Origin: Pseudomonas putida
Lineage (GTDB): Bacteria > Pseudomonadota > Gammaproteobacteria > Pseudomonadales > Pseudomonadaceae
DNA: 64,000 bases
Reading direction: 5' to 3'
NCBI RefSeq assembly: GCF_028682455.1
Contig: NZ_JANHLD010000001.1
Location: 620,001 to 684,000, forward strand
Below, piece after piece: positions 26,676-36,428 of the stretch. The translations under genes and the position numbers were made by a program. The stretch's first letter is position 1. The number at the start of each line of letters is the position of its first letter. The notes under the pieces are model-generated. The model made no database searches and was not told the DNA's origin. It saw only the letters and a list, made by a program, of their open reading frames with translations.

Positions 26676-28201
26676 GCAACACTGCGTCATTCACGCCGCC
26701 CAGCCTGTTGCTGACCACCATCGGCCTGTCGCTGGCGACCTTCATGCAGGTGCTCGACACCACCATCGCCAACGTGGCCTTGCCGACCATCGCCGGCAAC
26801 CTGGGCGTGAGCGTGGAGCAGGGCACCTGGGTGATTACCTCGTTTGCGGTGAGCAATGCCATCGCCTTGCCGCTGACCGGCTGGCTGAGCCGACGCTTCG
26901 GCGAGGTCAAGCTGTTCATCTGGGCCACTCTGCTGTTCGTGCTGGCCTCGTTTCTGTGCGGTATCGCCCGCTCGATGCCGGAGCTGGTCGGCTTTCGCGT
27001 GCTGCAAGGTATCGTCGCCGGCCCGCTGTACCCGATGACCCAGACCCTGCTGATTGCGGTCTATCCCCCGGCCAAGCGGGGCATGGCCCTGGCCCTGCTG
27101 GCGATGGTCACGGTGGTGGCGCCGATTGCCGGTCCGATTCTGGGGGGGTGGATCACCGACAGCTATAGCTGGCCGTGGATCTTCTTCATCAACGTGCCCA
27201 TCGGCCTGTTCGCCGCGGCGGTGGTGCGCCAGCAGATGCGCACGCGACCGGTCAGTACCAGCCGCCAGCCCATGGACTACGTCGGGCTGCTGTGCCTGAT
27301 CATCGGCGTGGGCGCCTTGCAGATCGTGCTGGACAAAGGCAACGACCTGGATTGGTTCGAGTCGAACTTCATCGTTGTCGGCAGCCTGATTTCGGTGGTG
27401 TTCATTGCCGTGTTCATCATTTGGGAGCTCACCGACAAACACCCGGTGGTCAACCTGCGGCTGTTCGTGCACCGCAACTTTCGCATCGGCACCATCGTGC
27501 TGGTGTTCGGTTATGCAGGCTTTTTCGGCATCAACCTGATCTTGCCGCAGTGGCTGCAGACCCAAATGGGCTATACCGCCACCTGGGCCGGGTTGGCCGT
27601 GGCGCCGATCGGTTTGTTGCCTGTGCTGATGTCGCCCTTTGTCGGCAAGTACGCGCACAACTTCGACCTGCGCGTGCTGGCGGGCCTGGCCTTCCTGGCG
27701 ATCGGCACCAGCTGTTTCATGCGCGCAGGCTTCACCAGCGAGGTGGACTACCAGCACATCGCCCTGGTGCAGTTGTTCATGGGGATCGGCGTGGCGCTGT
27801 TCTTCATGCCGACCTTGAGCATCCTGCTCTCGGACCTGCCACCGCACCAGATTGCCGACGGCTCGGGCCTGGCCACCTTCCTGCGTACCCTGGGCGGCAG
27901 CTTTGCCGCCTCGCTGACCACCTGGATCTGGATTCGCCGGGCCGACCAGCACCATGCGTACCTGAGTGAAAGCATCAGTACCTATGAGCCGGCCACCCGT
28001 GAAGCGCTCAACCACCTGGGCGGGGCGAACGGGCAGTCGTATGCGCAGCTGGAACGGATGCTCAGCAGTCAGGCGTACATGATGTCGACGGTGGATTACT
28101 TCACCCTGATGGGCTGGGTGTTTGCAGGGTTGATTCTGCTGGTGTGGCTGGCCAAGCCGCCGTTTGCGGCCAAGGCCGGGCCTGCTGCGGCAGGGCACTG
28201 A
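26672..28201 (+). CDS. EmrB/QacA-family MFS multidrug transporter (DHA2)
   Basis: 509-residue, 14-helix proton-driven exporter of the DHA2 family. Motif D-like LDTTIANVALPTIAGNLGVS (about 26-45), motif A WLSRRFGEVKLF (about 70-81) and motif C MVTVVAPIAGPILGGWITDSYSWPWIFFINVPIG (about 145-178) are intact. It begins within the HlyD stop codon (ATGA), so adaptor and transporter are made together. Homologues export phenolic or hydrophobic toxic compounds; the actual substrate cannot be read. Confidence 0.9.
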   Translation: MSNTASFTPPSLLLTTIGLSLATFMQVLDTTIANVALPTIAGNLGVSVEQGTWVITSFAVSNAIALPLTGWLSRRFGEVKLFIWATLLFVLASFLCGIARSMPELVGFRVLQGIVAGPLYPMTQTLLIAVYPPAKRGMALALLAMVTVVAPIAGPILGGWITDSYSWPWIFFINVPIGLFAAAVVRQQMRTRPVSTSRQPMDYVGLLCLIIGVGALQIVLDKGNDLDWFESNFIVVGSLISVVFIAVFIIWELTDKHPVVNLRLFVHRNFRIGTIVLVFGYAGFFGINLILPQWLQTQMGYTATWAGLAVAPIGLLPVLMSPFVGKYAHNFDLRVLAGLAFLAIGTSCFMRAGFTSEVDYQHIALVQLFMGIGVALFFMPTLSILLSDLPPHQIADGSGLATFLRTLGGSFAASLTTWIWIRRADQHHAYLSESISTYEPATREALNHLGGANGQSYAQLERMLSSQAYMMSTVDYFTLMGWVFAGLILLVWLAKPPFAAKAGPAAAGH

Positions 28202-28210
28202 GGAAAAAGC

Positions 28211-28273
28211 ATCGCTGGCAGGCCAGCGCCCACAGGGTTGCTACATGACCTGTGGGGCTGGATTGCCAGCGAT
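28211..28273. repeat. Second-type REP palindrome between emrB-like and lpxH
   Basis: ATCGCTGGCAGGCCAGC and GCTGGATTGCCAGCGAT with inner CCCACAGG/CCTGTGGG form a hairpin of about 25 bp between two convergent stops. It is the GCTGGCA-type REP, distinct from the GAGCGGGCTT type. Confidence 0.75.
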
Positions 28274-28281
28274 CGGCGCTA

Positions 28282-29004
28282 TCAGGGGAAGGCAAATGGC
28301 TGCAGTTGAAACCCTTGTTCATCCACCTCCAGCGCCCAGCCCTGGCGATCCCAGTCGCCCAGCACGATTCGCCGTGCCGGTTGACCATCGACCAGCAGTT
28401 TGTGAATCGCCGGACGATGGGTGTGCCCATGCACCAGCGTGCGCACGCCGTACTGGGCCATGATCCGCGGCACTTCCTCCGGGGTCACGTCGACGATATC
28501 GGTGGCCTTCATCCGCGTTTGCGCGCGGCTTTCGCTGCGCAGCTTGCGCGCCAGTTTCTGCCGGGTGCCCAGCGGCAGGTGCCGCAGGATCCACAGGCTC
28601 ACCGGGTTGCGCAGGTAGCGGCGCAGTTTCATGTAGGCCAGGTCCAGGGTGCAGAGGCTGTCGCCATGCATCAGCAGCACCGGCTCACCGCCCATTTCCA
28701 CCACGCTCGGGTCGGCCAGCAAGGTTGCGCCTGCGGCCTTGCAGAAGGCCTCGCCAATCAGGAAGTCGCGGTTGCCGTGCATCAGCAATACCTGCGTGCC
28801 GCTGTCGCTCAAGGCGCGCAGGGCCTGGCAGATGCCGGTCTGGAAGGGGGTCATGCCATCGTCGCCGATCCACGCCTCGAAGAAGTCACCGAGGATGTAC
28901 AGCGCCCGGGCATGGCGGGCACGTCCGTCGAGCAGATCAAGAAACGCCCGGGTAATGTCCGGGCGTTCTTCTTGCAGGTGCAGATCAGAGATCAGCAGTA
29001 TCAC
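28282..29004 (-). CDS. lpxH: UDP-2,3-diacylglucosamine diphosphatase
   Basis: Peripheral membrane hydrolase releasing UMP to form lipid X in lipid A synthesis. 240 residues. The calcineurin-type metal motifs are in order: [11 protein letters not shown] (about 6-16), [12 protein letters not shown] (about 39-50), HGNRDFLIG (about 77-85), [11 protein letters not shown] and GHTHRPAIH (about 193-201). Its start overlaps the ppiB stop by four bases, so both are one operon. Confidence 0.95.
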   Translation of the reverse strand: MILLISDLHLQEERPDITRAFLDLLDGRARHARALYILGDFFEAWIGDDGMTPFQTGICQALRALSDSGTQVLLMHGNRDFLIGEAFCKAAGATLLADPSVVEMGGEPVLLMHGDSLCTLDLAYMKLRRYLRNPVSLWILRHLPLGTRQKLARKLRSESRAQTRMKATDIVDVTPEEVPRIMAQYGVRTLVHGHTHRPAIHKLLVDGQPARRIVLGDWDRQGWALEVDEQGFQLQPFAFP

Positions 29005-29501
29005 TCAATGATCTCTGCTTTCTCGATGATCACGTCGTCCTTCGGCACATCCTGGTGGCCAGCCTTGGAACCTGTGGCAACGCCTTCGATCTTGTCGACG
29101 ATGTCCTGGCCTTCGGTCACTTCGCCGAACACCGCATAGCCCCAGCCCTGCACGTTCTTGCCGCTGTGGTTGAGGAAGTCGTTGTTGGAGGCGTTGATGA
29201 AGAACTGCGCCGAGGCCGAATGCGGCTCCATGGTACGGGCCATGGCGATGCTGTACTTGATGTTTTTCAGGCCGTTGTCCGCTTCGTTCTGGATGCTGGC
29301 GCGGGTTTTCTTCTGGCTCATGCCTGGCTCGAAACCGCCGCCCTGGATCATGAAGCCCTTGATCACACGGTGGAACACGGTGTTGTCGTAGTGGCCTTCT
29401 TTCACGTACTGAACGAAGTTCTCGACGGTTTTAGGGGCCTTTTCGGCGTCCAGTTTCAGGATGATGTCGCCGTGGTTGGTGCTCAGTTTGACTTTGGACA
29501 T
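29001..29501 (-). CDS. ppiB: Peptidyl-prolyl cis-trans isomerase B (cyclophilin)
   Basis: Cytoplasmic cyclophilin of 166 residues, without signal peptide. Active-site segments [21 protein letters not shown] (about 41-61) and [24 protein letters not shown] (about 88-111) are intact. It is first in the ppiB-lpxH operon and divergent from glnS. Confidence 0.94.
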   Translation of the reverse strand: MSKVKLSTNHGDIILKLDAEKAPKTVENFVQYVKEGHYDNTVFHRVIKGFMIQGGGFEPGMSQKKTRASIQNEADNGLKNIKYSIAMARTMEPHSASAQFFINASNNDFLNHSGKNVQGWGYAVFGEVTEGQDIVDKIEGVATGSKAGHQDVPKDDVIIEKAEIIE

Positions 29502-29737
29502 GCTGGAATTCGCTCTTTCAAGGCATTTGAAATAGGGTCGCGCCGCAACGCGATGTAAACCTGACGCACAGTCTACAACCCGCGATACGTGGCTCGCGGC
29601 AGTTTTTTTGCATTGCCGGTCGAATATCCCGCCAGTTTGTCGGCAGGGCGCTGTCGGCAGCTCGACCGCTTCGGCTATGATAAGCGCTTTGATTCAGTCG
29701 GCCTACCCAGGCCGTGTACCCGTATTTCAAGGATCCT

Positions 29738-31441
29738 ATGAGCAAGCCCACTGCCGACACCGCTCCCAACGCCGCTGCCAAAGGCGCGCCCGCCGTCCCT
29801 GCGAACTTCCTGCGTCCGATCGTGCAGGCCGACCTGGACTCGGGCAAGCACACCAGCATCGTCACCCGTTTCCCGCCAGAGCCCAACGGTTACCTGCACA
29901 TCGGCCATGCCAAGTCGATCTGCGTGAACTTCGGCCTGGCCCAGGAGTTCGGCGGAGCCTGTCACCTGCGTTTCGATGACACCAACCCGGCCAAAGAGGA
30001 CCAGGAGTACATCGACGCCATCCAGAGCGATGTCAAGTGGCTGGGCTTCGAGTGGACCGGCCCTGTGCGCTACGCCTCGGAGTACTTCGACCAACTGCAC
30101 GACTGGGCCGTGGAGCTGATCAAGGCCGGTGACGCCTACGTCTGCGACCTGACTCCCGAGCAGTCCAAGGAATACCGTGGCAACCTGACCGAACCTGGCA
30201 AGAACAGCCCGTTCCGCGAGCGTTCGGTCGAGGAGAACCTGGACCTGTTCGCCCGTATGAAGGCCGGCGAGTTCAAGGACGGCGAGCGCGTGCTGCGCGC
30301 CAAGATCGACATGGCGTCGCCGAACATGAACATGCGCGATCCGATCCTCTATCGCATCCGCCATGCCCACCACCACCAGACCGGTGACAAGTGGTGCATC
30401 TACCCCAACTACGACTTCACCCACGGTCAGTCGGACGCCATCGAGGGCATCACCCACTCCATCTGCACCCTGGAGTTCGAAGGCCATCGTCCGCTGTACG
30501 AGTGGTTCCTGGACCACCTGCCGGTGCCGGCCAAGCCGCGCCAGTACGAGTTCAGCCGCCTGAACCTGAACTACACCATCACCAGCAAGCGCAAGCTCAA
30601 GCAACTGGTTGACGAACAGCACGTCAACGGTTGGGACGACCCGCGCATGTCGACCCTGTCGGGCTTCCGTCGCCGCGGCTACACCCCGGCCTCGATCCGC
30701 AACTTCTGCGAAATGATCGGCACCAACCGTTCCGACGGCGTGGTCGACATGTCGATGCTCGAATTCAGCATCCGCGAAGACCTCGACCGCACCGCGCCAC
30801 GCGCCATGTGCGTGCTGCGCCCGCTTAAAGTGGTCATCACCAACTACCCGCAGGACCAGGTCGAGAACCTCGAACTGCCGCGCCACCCGAAAGAAGACAT
30901 GGGCGTGCGCGTATTGCCGTTCGCCCGCGAGCTCTACATCGACCGCGACGACTTCATGGAAGAGCCGCCAAAGGGCTACAAGCGCCTGGAACCCGCCGGT
31001 GAAGTGCGCCTGCGCGGCAGCTACGTGATCCGCGCCGACGAGGCCATCAAGGATGCCGACGGCAACATCGTCGAACTGCGTTGCTCGTACGACCCGGACA
31101 CCCTCGGCAAGAACCCTGAAGGCCGCAAGGTCAAGGGCGTGATCCACTGGGTACCGGCGGCTGCCAGCGTCGAATGCGAAGTGCGCCTGTACGACCGTCT
31201 GTTCCGCTCGGCCAACCCCGAGAAGACCGAAGATGGCGGCACCTTCCTCGACAACATCAATCCCGATTCGCTGCAGGTACTCACCGGTTGTCGTGCGGAA
31301 CCTTCCCTGGGCCAGGCCCAGCCAGAAGACCGCTTCCAGTTCGAGCGCGAAGGCTACTTCTGCGCCGACCTGAAAGACTCCCAGCCGGGTCGCCCGGTAT
31401 TCAACCGGACCGTGACCCTGCGCGATTCGTGGGGCAGCTGA
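29738..31441 (+). CDS. glnS: Glutaminyl-tRNA synthetase
   Basis: Class I aminoacyl-tRNA synthetase charging tRNA-Gln. ATG 29738 ([13 protein letters not shown]) gives 567 residues; an in-frame upstream start would add eight codons without a ribosome site. HIGH motif: [15 protein letters not shown] (about 46-60). KMSKS-like motif: [10 protein letters not shown] (about 281-290). C-terminal anticodon-binding beta barrels are complete. A short disordered alanine-rich N-terminal extension precedes the catalytic domain. cysS follows after nine bases. Confidence 0.97.
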   Translation: MSKPTADTAPNAAAKGAPAVPANFLRPIVQADLDSGKHTSIVTRFPPEPNGYLHIGHAKSICVNFGLAQEFGGACHLRFDDTNPAKEDQEYIDAIQSDVKWLGFEWTGPVRYASEYFDQLHDWAVELIKAGDAYVCDLTPEQSKEYRGNLTEPGKNSPFRERSVEENLDLFARMKAGEFKDGERVLRAKIDMASPNMNMRDPILYRIRHAHHHQTGDKWCIYPNYDFTHGQSDAIEGITHSICTLEFEGHRPLYEWFLDHLPVPAKPRQYEFSRLNLNYTITSKRKLKQLVDEQHVNGWDDPRMSTLSGFRRRGYTPASIRNFCEMIGTNRSDGVVDMSMLEFSIREDLDRTAPRAMCVLRPLKVVITNYPQDQVENLELPRHPKEDMGVRVLPFARELYIDRDDFMEEPPKGYKRLEPAGEVRLRGSYVIRADEAIKDADGNIVELRCSYDPDTLGKNPEGRKVKGVIHWVPAAASVECEVRLYDRLFRSANPEKTEDGGTFLDNINPDSLQVLTGCRAEPSLGQAQPEDRFQFEREGYFCADLKDSQPGRPVFNRTVTLRDSWGS

Positions 31442-31450
31442 GGAACGCTC

Positions 31451-32833
31451 GTGCTTACCATCTACAACACGCTTAGCAAAACCAAGGAAGTCTTCAAGCC
31501 GCTCGAAGGCAACAAGGTGCGCATGTACGTCTGCGGCATGACTGTGTACGACTACTGCCACCTGGGCCACGGCCGCAGCATGGTCGCCTTCGACCTGGTC
31601 ACCCGTTGGCTGCGCTACAGCGGCTACGACCTGACCTACGTGCGCAACATCACTGACATCGACGACAAGATCATCAACCGGGCCAACGAGAACGGCGAGT
31701 CGTTCGACGCGCTGACCGCCCGCATGATCGACGCGATGCATGAGGACGAGCGCCGCCTGAACATCCTGCCGCCGGACCAGGAGCCGCGTGCCACCGACCA
31801 TATCGCCGGCATGCACGCGATGATCCAGACCCTGATCGACAAGGGTTATGCCTATGCGCCCGGCAATGGCGACGTGTACTACCGCGTCGGCAAGTTCGTC
31901 GGCTACGGCAAGCTGTCGCGCAAGAAGATCGAAGACCTGCGCATCGGTGCGCGCATCGAGGTCGACGAAGCCAAGCAGGATCCGCTCGATTTCGTCCTGT
32001 GGAAGGGCGTCAAGCCGGGCGAGCCGAGCTGGGAATCGCCATGGGGCCCGGGCCGTCCGGGCTGGCACATCGAGTGCTCGGTGATGTCCACCTGCTGCCT
32101 GGGTGAAAGCTTCGACATCCACGGCGGCGGCAACGACCTCGAGTTCCCGCACCACGAGAATGAAATCGCCCAGAGCGAGGCCGCCACGGGCAAGCAGTAC
32201 GCCAACTCGTGGATGCACTGCGGCATGATTCGCATCAATGGCGAGAAGATGTCCAAGTCCTTGAACAACTTTTTCACCATTCGCGATGTGCTCGACAAGT
32301 ATCACCCAGAGGTGGTCCGCTACCTGCTGGTGTCGAGCCACTATCGCAGCTCGATCAACTACTCCGAAGACAGCCTGCGCGAGTCCAAGGGTGCCCTGGA
32401 GCGTTTCTACCACGCCCTGCGCGGCTTGCCGCGGGTCGAGGCCAAGGGTGGCGAGACGTACGTCGACCGCTTCACCCTGGCGATGAACGACGACTTCGGT
32501 ACCCCCGAAGCCTGTGCCGTGCTGTTTGACCTGGTGCGAGAAATCAACCGCCTGCGCGATAGCGAGCCAGAGGCCGCAGCTGGCTTGGCGGGTCGCCTGC
32601 GTGAGCTGGGTGACTTGCTGGGTGTGCTGCAACTGGATGCCGACGACTTCCTGCGCGCCGGTGCCGAAGGCAAGGTCGATGCGGCTGAAGTCGAGGCCCT
32701 GATCCAGGCGCGCCTGCAGGCGCGTGCCGACAAGAACTGGGCTGAATCCGACCGGATCCGTGACCAGATCACCGCCATGGGTGTGGTGCTGGAAGACGGC
32801 AAGGGTGGGACCACCTGGCGCCTGGCCGACTGA
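31451..32833 (+). CDS. cysS: Cysteinyl-tRNA synthetase
   Basis: 460-residue class I synthetase; start GTG 31451 ([15 protein letters not shown]), nine bases after glnS. HIGH region [17 protein letters not shown] (about 27-43), with the first zinc cysteine; further zinc ligands in [35 protein letters not shown] motif [11 protein letters not shown] (about 263-273). The C-terminal domain ends [17 protein letters not shown] pair follows the stop. Confidence 0.97.
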   Translation: MLTIYNTLSKTKEVFKPLEGNKVRMYVCGMTVYDYCHLGHGRSMVAFDLVTRWLRYSGYDLTYVRNITDIDDKIINRANENGESFDALTARMIDAMHEDERRLNILPPDQEPRATDHIAGMHAMIQTLIDKGYAYAPGNGDVYYRVGKFVGYGKLSRKKIEDLRIGARIEVDEAKQDPLDFVLWKGVKPGEPSWESPWGPGRPGWHIECSVMSTCCLGESFDIHGGGNDLEFPHHENEIAQSEAATGKQYANSWMHCGMIRINGEKMSKSLNNFFTIRDVLDKYHPEVVRYLLVSSHYRSSINYSEDSLRESKGALERFYHALRGLPRVEAKGGETYVDRFTLAMNDDFGTPEACAVLFDLVREINRLRDSEPEAAAGLAGRLRELGDLLGVLQLDADDFLRAGAEGKVDAAEVEALIQARLQARADKNWAESDRIRDQITAMGVVLEDGKGGTTWRLAD

Positions 32834-32837
32834 CCGA

Positions 32838-32887
32838 TCGCGGGGCAAGCCCGCTCCTACACGGTAGGAGCGGGCTTGCCCCGCGAT
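32838..32887. repeat. REP pair between cysS and the sensor kinase
   Basis: Inverted REPs CGCGGGGCAAGCCCGCTC and GAGCGGGCTTGCCCCGCG separated by about ten bases. If the kinase frame is restored (see that entry), its stop codon falls inside this repeat at 32857-32859. Confidence 0.9.
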
Positions 32888-34261
32888 GAGGCCCGACAAT
32901 TCACCACCAACCTCGCCCCCCAATTCGCTATTCCCCACCTCCAGCCCGAAGCCATGCAAATCAACGATCGCCGCAACGATCGACAGCCCTAGCCCGAACC
33001 CCGGGTGGCGATGGCCTTCCTCGCTACGGTAGAAGCGCTTCAACACCGCCCCGCGCTCGTCTTCGGGAATCCCCGGCCCGCTGTCCTCGACCTCGATCTG
33101 CACATCCCCAGCATCACTGCTGGCGCGCATACGCACCTGGCCGCCTGCGGGGGTGAACTTGATGGCATTGCCCAGCAAATTGGCCAGCGCTTCGAACAGC
33201 AACTCGCGATCGCCATGCAGCGGCGGCAACTGCGCTGGCACCTCGAGGCTCAGCTGAATTTCACCGTCCTCGGCCAGCGGCAGGTAGAAGTCATGCATCT
33301 CCAGCAGCAGCGCCCGCGGGTCCAGTTCGACAAAGCCGGCACGACGCTGGCGGTCTTCCAGTTCGCTGATCCGTAGCAGGCCGCGAAAGCGCGCCATCAG
33401 CGTGTCGGTGTCACCAATGGCCTGTTCCAGCGCCTCGGCCTGGGGCGATTCGTCGCCGGCCTGCTGGCGGATGCGGTAGAGCTGGGCGCGCAGGCGGGTC
33501 AGCGGAGTGCGCAGGTCGTGGGCAATGTTGTCGCACACGCCCTTGACCTCGTGCATCAGCCGTTCGATGCGGTCGAGCATGGCGTTGACGATCGCGGCCA
33601 GCATGTCCAGCTCGTCACGGCGCTGCGACAGCGGCAGGCGTCGGGTCAGGTCGCCGGCGACGATCTGCTCGGCGGTGGCCTGGATCGCGCGGATGCGCTT
33701 GAGCGGCCGTCGACGCAGCAGGTACCAGCCGGCGATGCCGGGAATGATCGTCAAGGAAAGGCCCCAGAGCAGGGCATGAAGGATGATGCGGGTGACCACG
33801 AACAGCGATCCGTTGTCGCGTACCAGGATCAGCCAGCGACCATCGCGCACCTTGATGGCCACCGCATCGCAGCTGTCGCGTGGCAGGTGCGGGTCGTCGG
33901 CGTCCAGGCAACGGTTCAGCTCATGGATCTTGCCGTCCAGGCCCAGCTCCGTCGGTACCTGGCGTATCTGTCCGCCCAAGGGGTTGAACTGCGCGTCGAA
34001 CAGGCCGTAGGCGTCGAAGCTGCGCTCTTCGAAAGCCTGGCTCGCGATCAGGGCATCGTCCAGCTGCTTGCCACTCATGTGCGCGAACAGGTGCTGGCGC
34101 TGCAGCAGCGAATGGCGGGTGAGTTTGTTCAAATAGCCCGAGACCTCGAAATACAGCACTCCCATGAGGATGCTGCTCCAGGCCACGAACAGAAAACTGT
34201 ACAGCGCAAGCAGGCGACTGGTGGACGAACTCCAGCCCTTAGACGGGTTCGGCAATGGCAT
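32857..34261 (-). pseudogene. Two-component sensor histidine kinase with a C-terminal frameshift
   Basis: Inner-membrane kinase: TM1 about residues 16-36, periplasmic sensor (about 40-155) with CLDADDPHLPRDSC, TM2 about 157-180, HAMP, then H-box NIAHDLRTPLTRLR with phospho-acceptor His248, N-box LANLLGNAIKFTP, and G-boxes DSGPGIPE and GFGLGLSIV. All catalytic boxes are intact. After the terminal GNSELG, a run of six G (32916-32921 on the plus strand as C) puts the gene out of frame: as written, the frame stays open for about 1,080 codons antisense to cysS and glnS. Removing one G restores GARLVVNCRA and a stop at 32857. It overlaps its regulator by 23 bases. It may be a real mutation, phase variation or a sequencing error; function is probably little affected. 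Confidence 0.82.
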
Positions 34262-34919
34262 AGCCCGAGCCCCGTACGGTCCGAATCAGCGGGGTCTGGC
34301 CTGCGGCATCGATCTTCTTGCGCAAGCGGCCGATATGCACGTCGATCAGGTTGGTGCCGGGGTCGAAGTGATACCCCCAGACTTCCTCGAAAATCATCAT
34401 CCGGGTTATCACCTGGCCGGCATGACGCATGAGAAATTCCAGCAACTTGTACTCGGTGGGCAGCAGGTTGAGGGTGTGCTCGCCGCGCCGGGCTTCATGG
34501 CTGATCAGGTCCAGCTCCAGGTCGCCGACTTGCAGGCGGGTCTGCGCCAGCGGCACGCTGTTGCGGCGCAAAAGCACTTCGACCCGGGCGGCCATTTCGT
34601 CGGAGGCAAAGGGTTTGGTCAGGTAGTCGTCGCCACCGGCACGCAGGCCGCGTACCCGTTCGTCGACATCCGAGAGGGCGCTGATCATCAGGATCGGCGT
34701 GGCAATCTTGAGGTTGCGCAGAGTCGTGACGATGGTCAGGCCGTCGAGCTCGGGGAGCATGCGGTCCAGGGTGATCAGGTCGTAACCGCCGGCAATGGCC
34801 TTGGCCAGGCCTTCGCGGCCGTTGTCGGCCCAATCCACTTCCAGGCCATGGCTGGAGAGTTCGGCGACGATTTCTTGTGCGGTGACCGCATCGTCTTCGA
34901 TAGTCAGTACGCGGGGCAT
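34239..34919 (-). CDS. OmpR-family response regulator
   Basis: 226 residues from ATG 34917-34919 (MPRVLTIEDDAVTA); an upstream in-frame ATG adds 25 unlike residues. Receiver domain with acidic pocket EDD (8-10), phospho-acceptor Asp52 (LITLDRMLPELDG) and Lys in YLTKPF; winged-helix DNA-binding domain from about 130, with TEYKLLEFLMRHAGQVITR and RLRKKIDAAGQ, ending VRGSGYAIAEPV. It is first in a two-gene operon with the sensor kinase. The inducing signal is not readable; metal or membrane stress is typical of this sub-branch. Confidence 0.92.
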   Translation of the reverse strand: MPRVLTIEDDAVTAQEIVAELSSHGLEVDWADNGREGLAKAIAGGYDLITLDRMLPELDGLTIVTTLRNLKIATPILMISALSDVDERVRGLRAGGDDYLTKPFASDEMAARVEVLLRRNSVPLAQTRLQVGDLELDLISHEARRGEHTLNLLPTEYKLLEFLMRHAGQVITRMMIFEEVWGYHFDPGTNLIDVHIGRLRKKIDAAGQTPLIRTVRGSGYAIAEPV

Positions 34920-34994
34920 GCTATTACCTGGGCGGCGAGTAGAGACTTGATTGTGCCAAAGAATAGGCGGTACCCGGGTTAAAGAAAAATTCAT

Positions 34995-35609
34995 CTGGGC
35001 AACGCCTCCCCCTCTTATGGGCGGCAGGGTCTTGGGGGTAGGTTTTGGACCAGGCCTACCCGATGCTCGGACAGGTCCTGCATCTTCGATTTGGGTGCTC
35101 TTGCAAGCTTGCAGTCGTTACTACTTTACAAATGCTAATAGACATCTTGAATGCTGCCTTGAGCATTGAGGGGGCTACTTCAATGCAGAAGTTTGGTGAT
35201 GTGTTCCTTGGGTCGCTGCCAGGATATATGAAAGAATTGAAAATTCCTGGTCGATCGATGGGGAATGGTTTTAGAAGTCCGCCTCTGCGCGCTAACTTTG
35301 AGTCTGTCGCTGAAATCCAGAGAGCGATGCGTGAAGTGTGTGGCGGAGCATAAGTCTGCAATCACTTCCTGTGAGTATAAAAGCTCCATAATGCACGCCA
35401 TGATGATTTCCACCAGGCCGGTATTGCGTATCGATGTTATCGGTCTGCGCAATGCAAAGGGATTTAGTGGCTTCTGGTCGCTGTTTTTTAGCGTTGCGGT
35501 TCGACCCCAAGTTCGGCTATAGAGATGTCGGTTTTCGAAAGAATGTTATTGTTCGATTAATTTCAATGCGTGTCGAAATTTGAATTGGCTATTCAAACTG
35601 GGTAATTTC
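34995..35609 (+). other. AT-richer stretch without a confident gene
   Basis: 615 bases between the regulator and the TauE-like gene, lower in GC and with codon-like periodicity weaker than its neighbours. The best candidate is an open frame at 35132-35353 (+), 73 codons, with product fragments DVFLGSLPGYMKELKIPG and ANFESVAEIQRAMREVCGG. I do not recognise it and see no good ribosome site; it may be a remnant. Overlapping frames on both strands look random. This region, with the next gene, appears to be a horizontally acquired insert. Confidence 0.4.
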
Positions 35610-36381
35610 ATGGATTATGAATACACTCTGGTTGCGCTGGGCTTCTTTGCATTTTGCGGTGGTTTAATAGATGCGGCAGTGGGGGGGAGGGGGGCTAGTT
35701 CAAGTGCCGGCGCTCTTGCATGCTTTGCCGCAATGCAGCGTGGCGACTGTTTTTGGAACCAATAAGCTCGCGGTGCTCGCAGGGAATCTTTCTTCTGTCT
35801 TCAGCTATACAAAAAGAATAGAGATTGTGTGGAAGCTCCTGCTTCCTACGCTGGCTTCGGCATTCGTGTTTGCATTGCTAGGCGCTTTCTCTGTCTCGCT
35901 CATACCGAAAGCGTTTATGGAGCCCGTTGTTCTAGTTGTTCTGATAGTGATGGCTATCTATTCCTTTATTAAAAAGGATTTGGGGCGGGTTCATGCGCGC
36001 ATAGAGTGTGGGGACAAGGAAGTGCTGTTGGGGGTGTTTTTTGGAGGGCTGATTGGTTTCTATGACGGGATTTTTGGTCCGGGGAGTGGGAGTTTATTGC
36101 TTTTTCTGTTTGTTAAGTATTTTGGCTTCGATTTCTTGAACGCCTCCGCTTCGGCAAAGCTGGTGAATCTAGGGACGTTTAGCGCCGCGTTGCTCTTTTT
36201 TATTCCGTCGGGGCACGTGTTATGGGCGATCGGTGGGATGGTGGCTGTGTGCAATATCGCCGGTTCACTTACGGGGGGGGTTTTGGCATTGCGGTATGGC
36301 AGTGGTTTTATTCGGGTATTTTTTCTGGTCTTGCTTATATTTCTTATCGGCAGAATGGGCGTGTCCATGTTGATAAGATAA
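35610..36381 (+). pseudogene. TauE/SafE-family permease, frameshifted in a G-run
   Basis: Eight-helix transporter family (sulfite/organosulfonate-type exporters). The first frame reads MDYEYTLVALGFFAFCGGLIDAAVGG from ATG 35610, then breaks at GGGGGGGAGGGGGG (35681-35694); the second frame continues LVQVPALLHALPQCSVATVFGTNKLAVLAGN to the stop at 36381. Deleting one G joins them as AAVGGGGLVQVP, the exact family motif, and gives about 256 residues, full family length. The second family repeat FGGLIGFYDGIFGPGSGSLLLFLFV is intact. So this is a complete gene with one extra base: recent inactivation, phase variation or a read error. Base composition is lower in GC than its neighbours, which supports transfer. 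Confidence 0.82.
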
Positions 36382-36428
36382 GGGCATGCCATTGCTGGCA
36401 TGCCCTTCAGTCATCGCTCATCAATGCC

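Noticed and set aside
29675-32856. About 1,060-codon open frame on the minus strand through cysS and glnS, continuous with the sensor kinase
   Set aside because: It is the antisense shadow of two highly conserved synthetase genes in GC-rich DNA, reached only because of the G-run frameshift. Its residues are the low-complexity V/D/Q/G mix typical of shadow frames.
35265-35522. Overlapping 85- and 90-codon frames on both strands in the AT-rich insert
   Set aside because: No ribosome site, no domain, and they overlap one another; kept only as part of the unassigned stretch.
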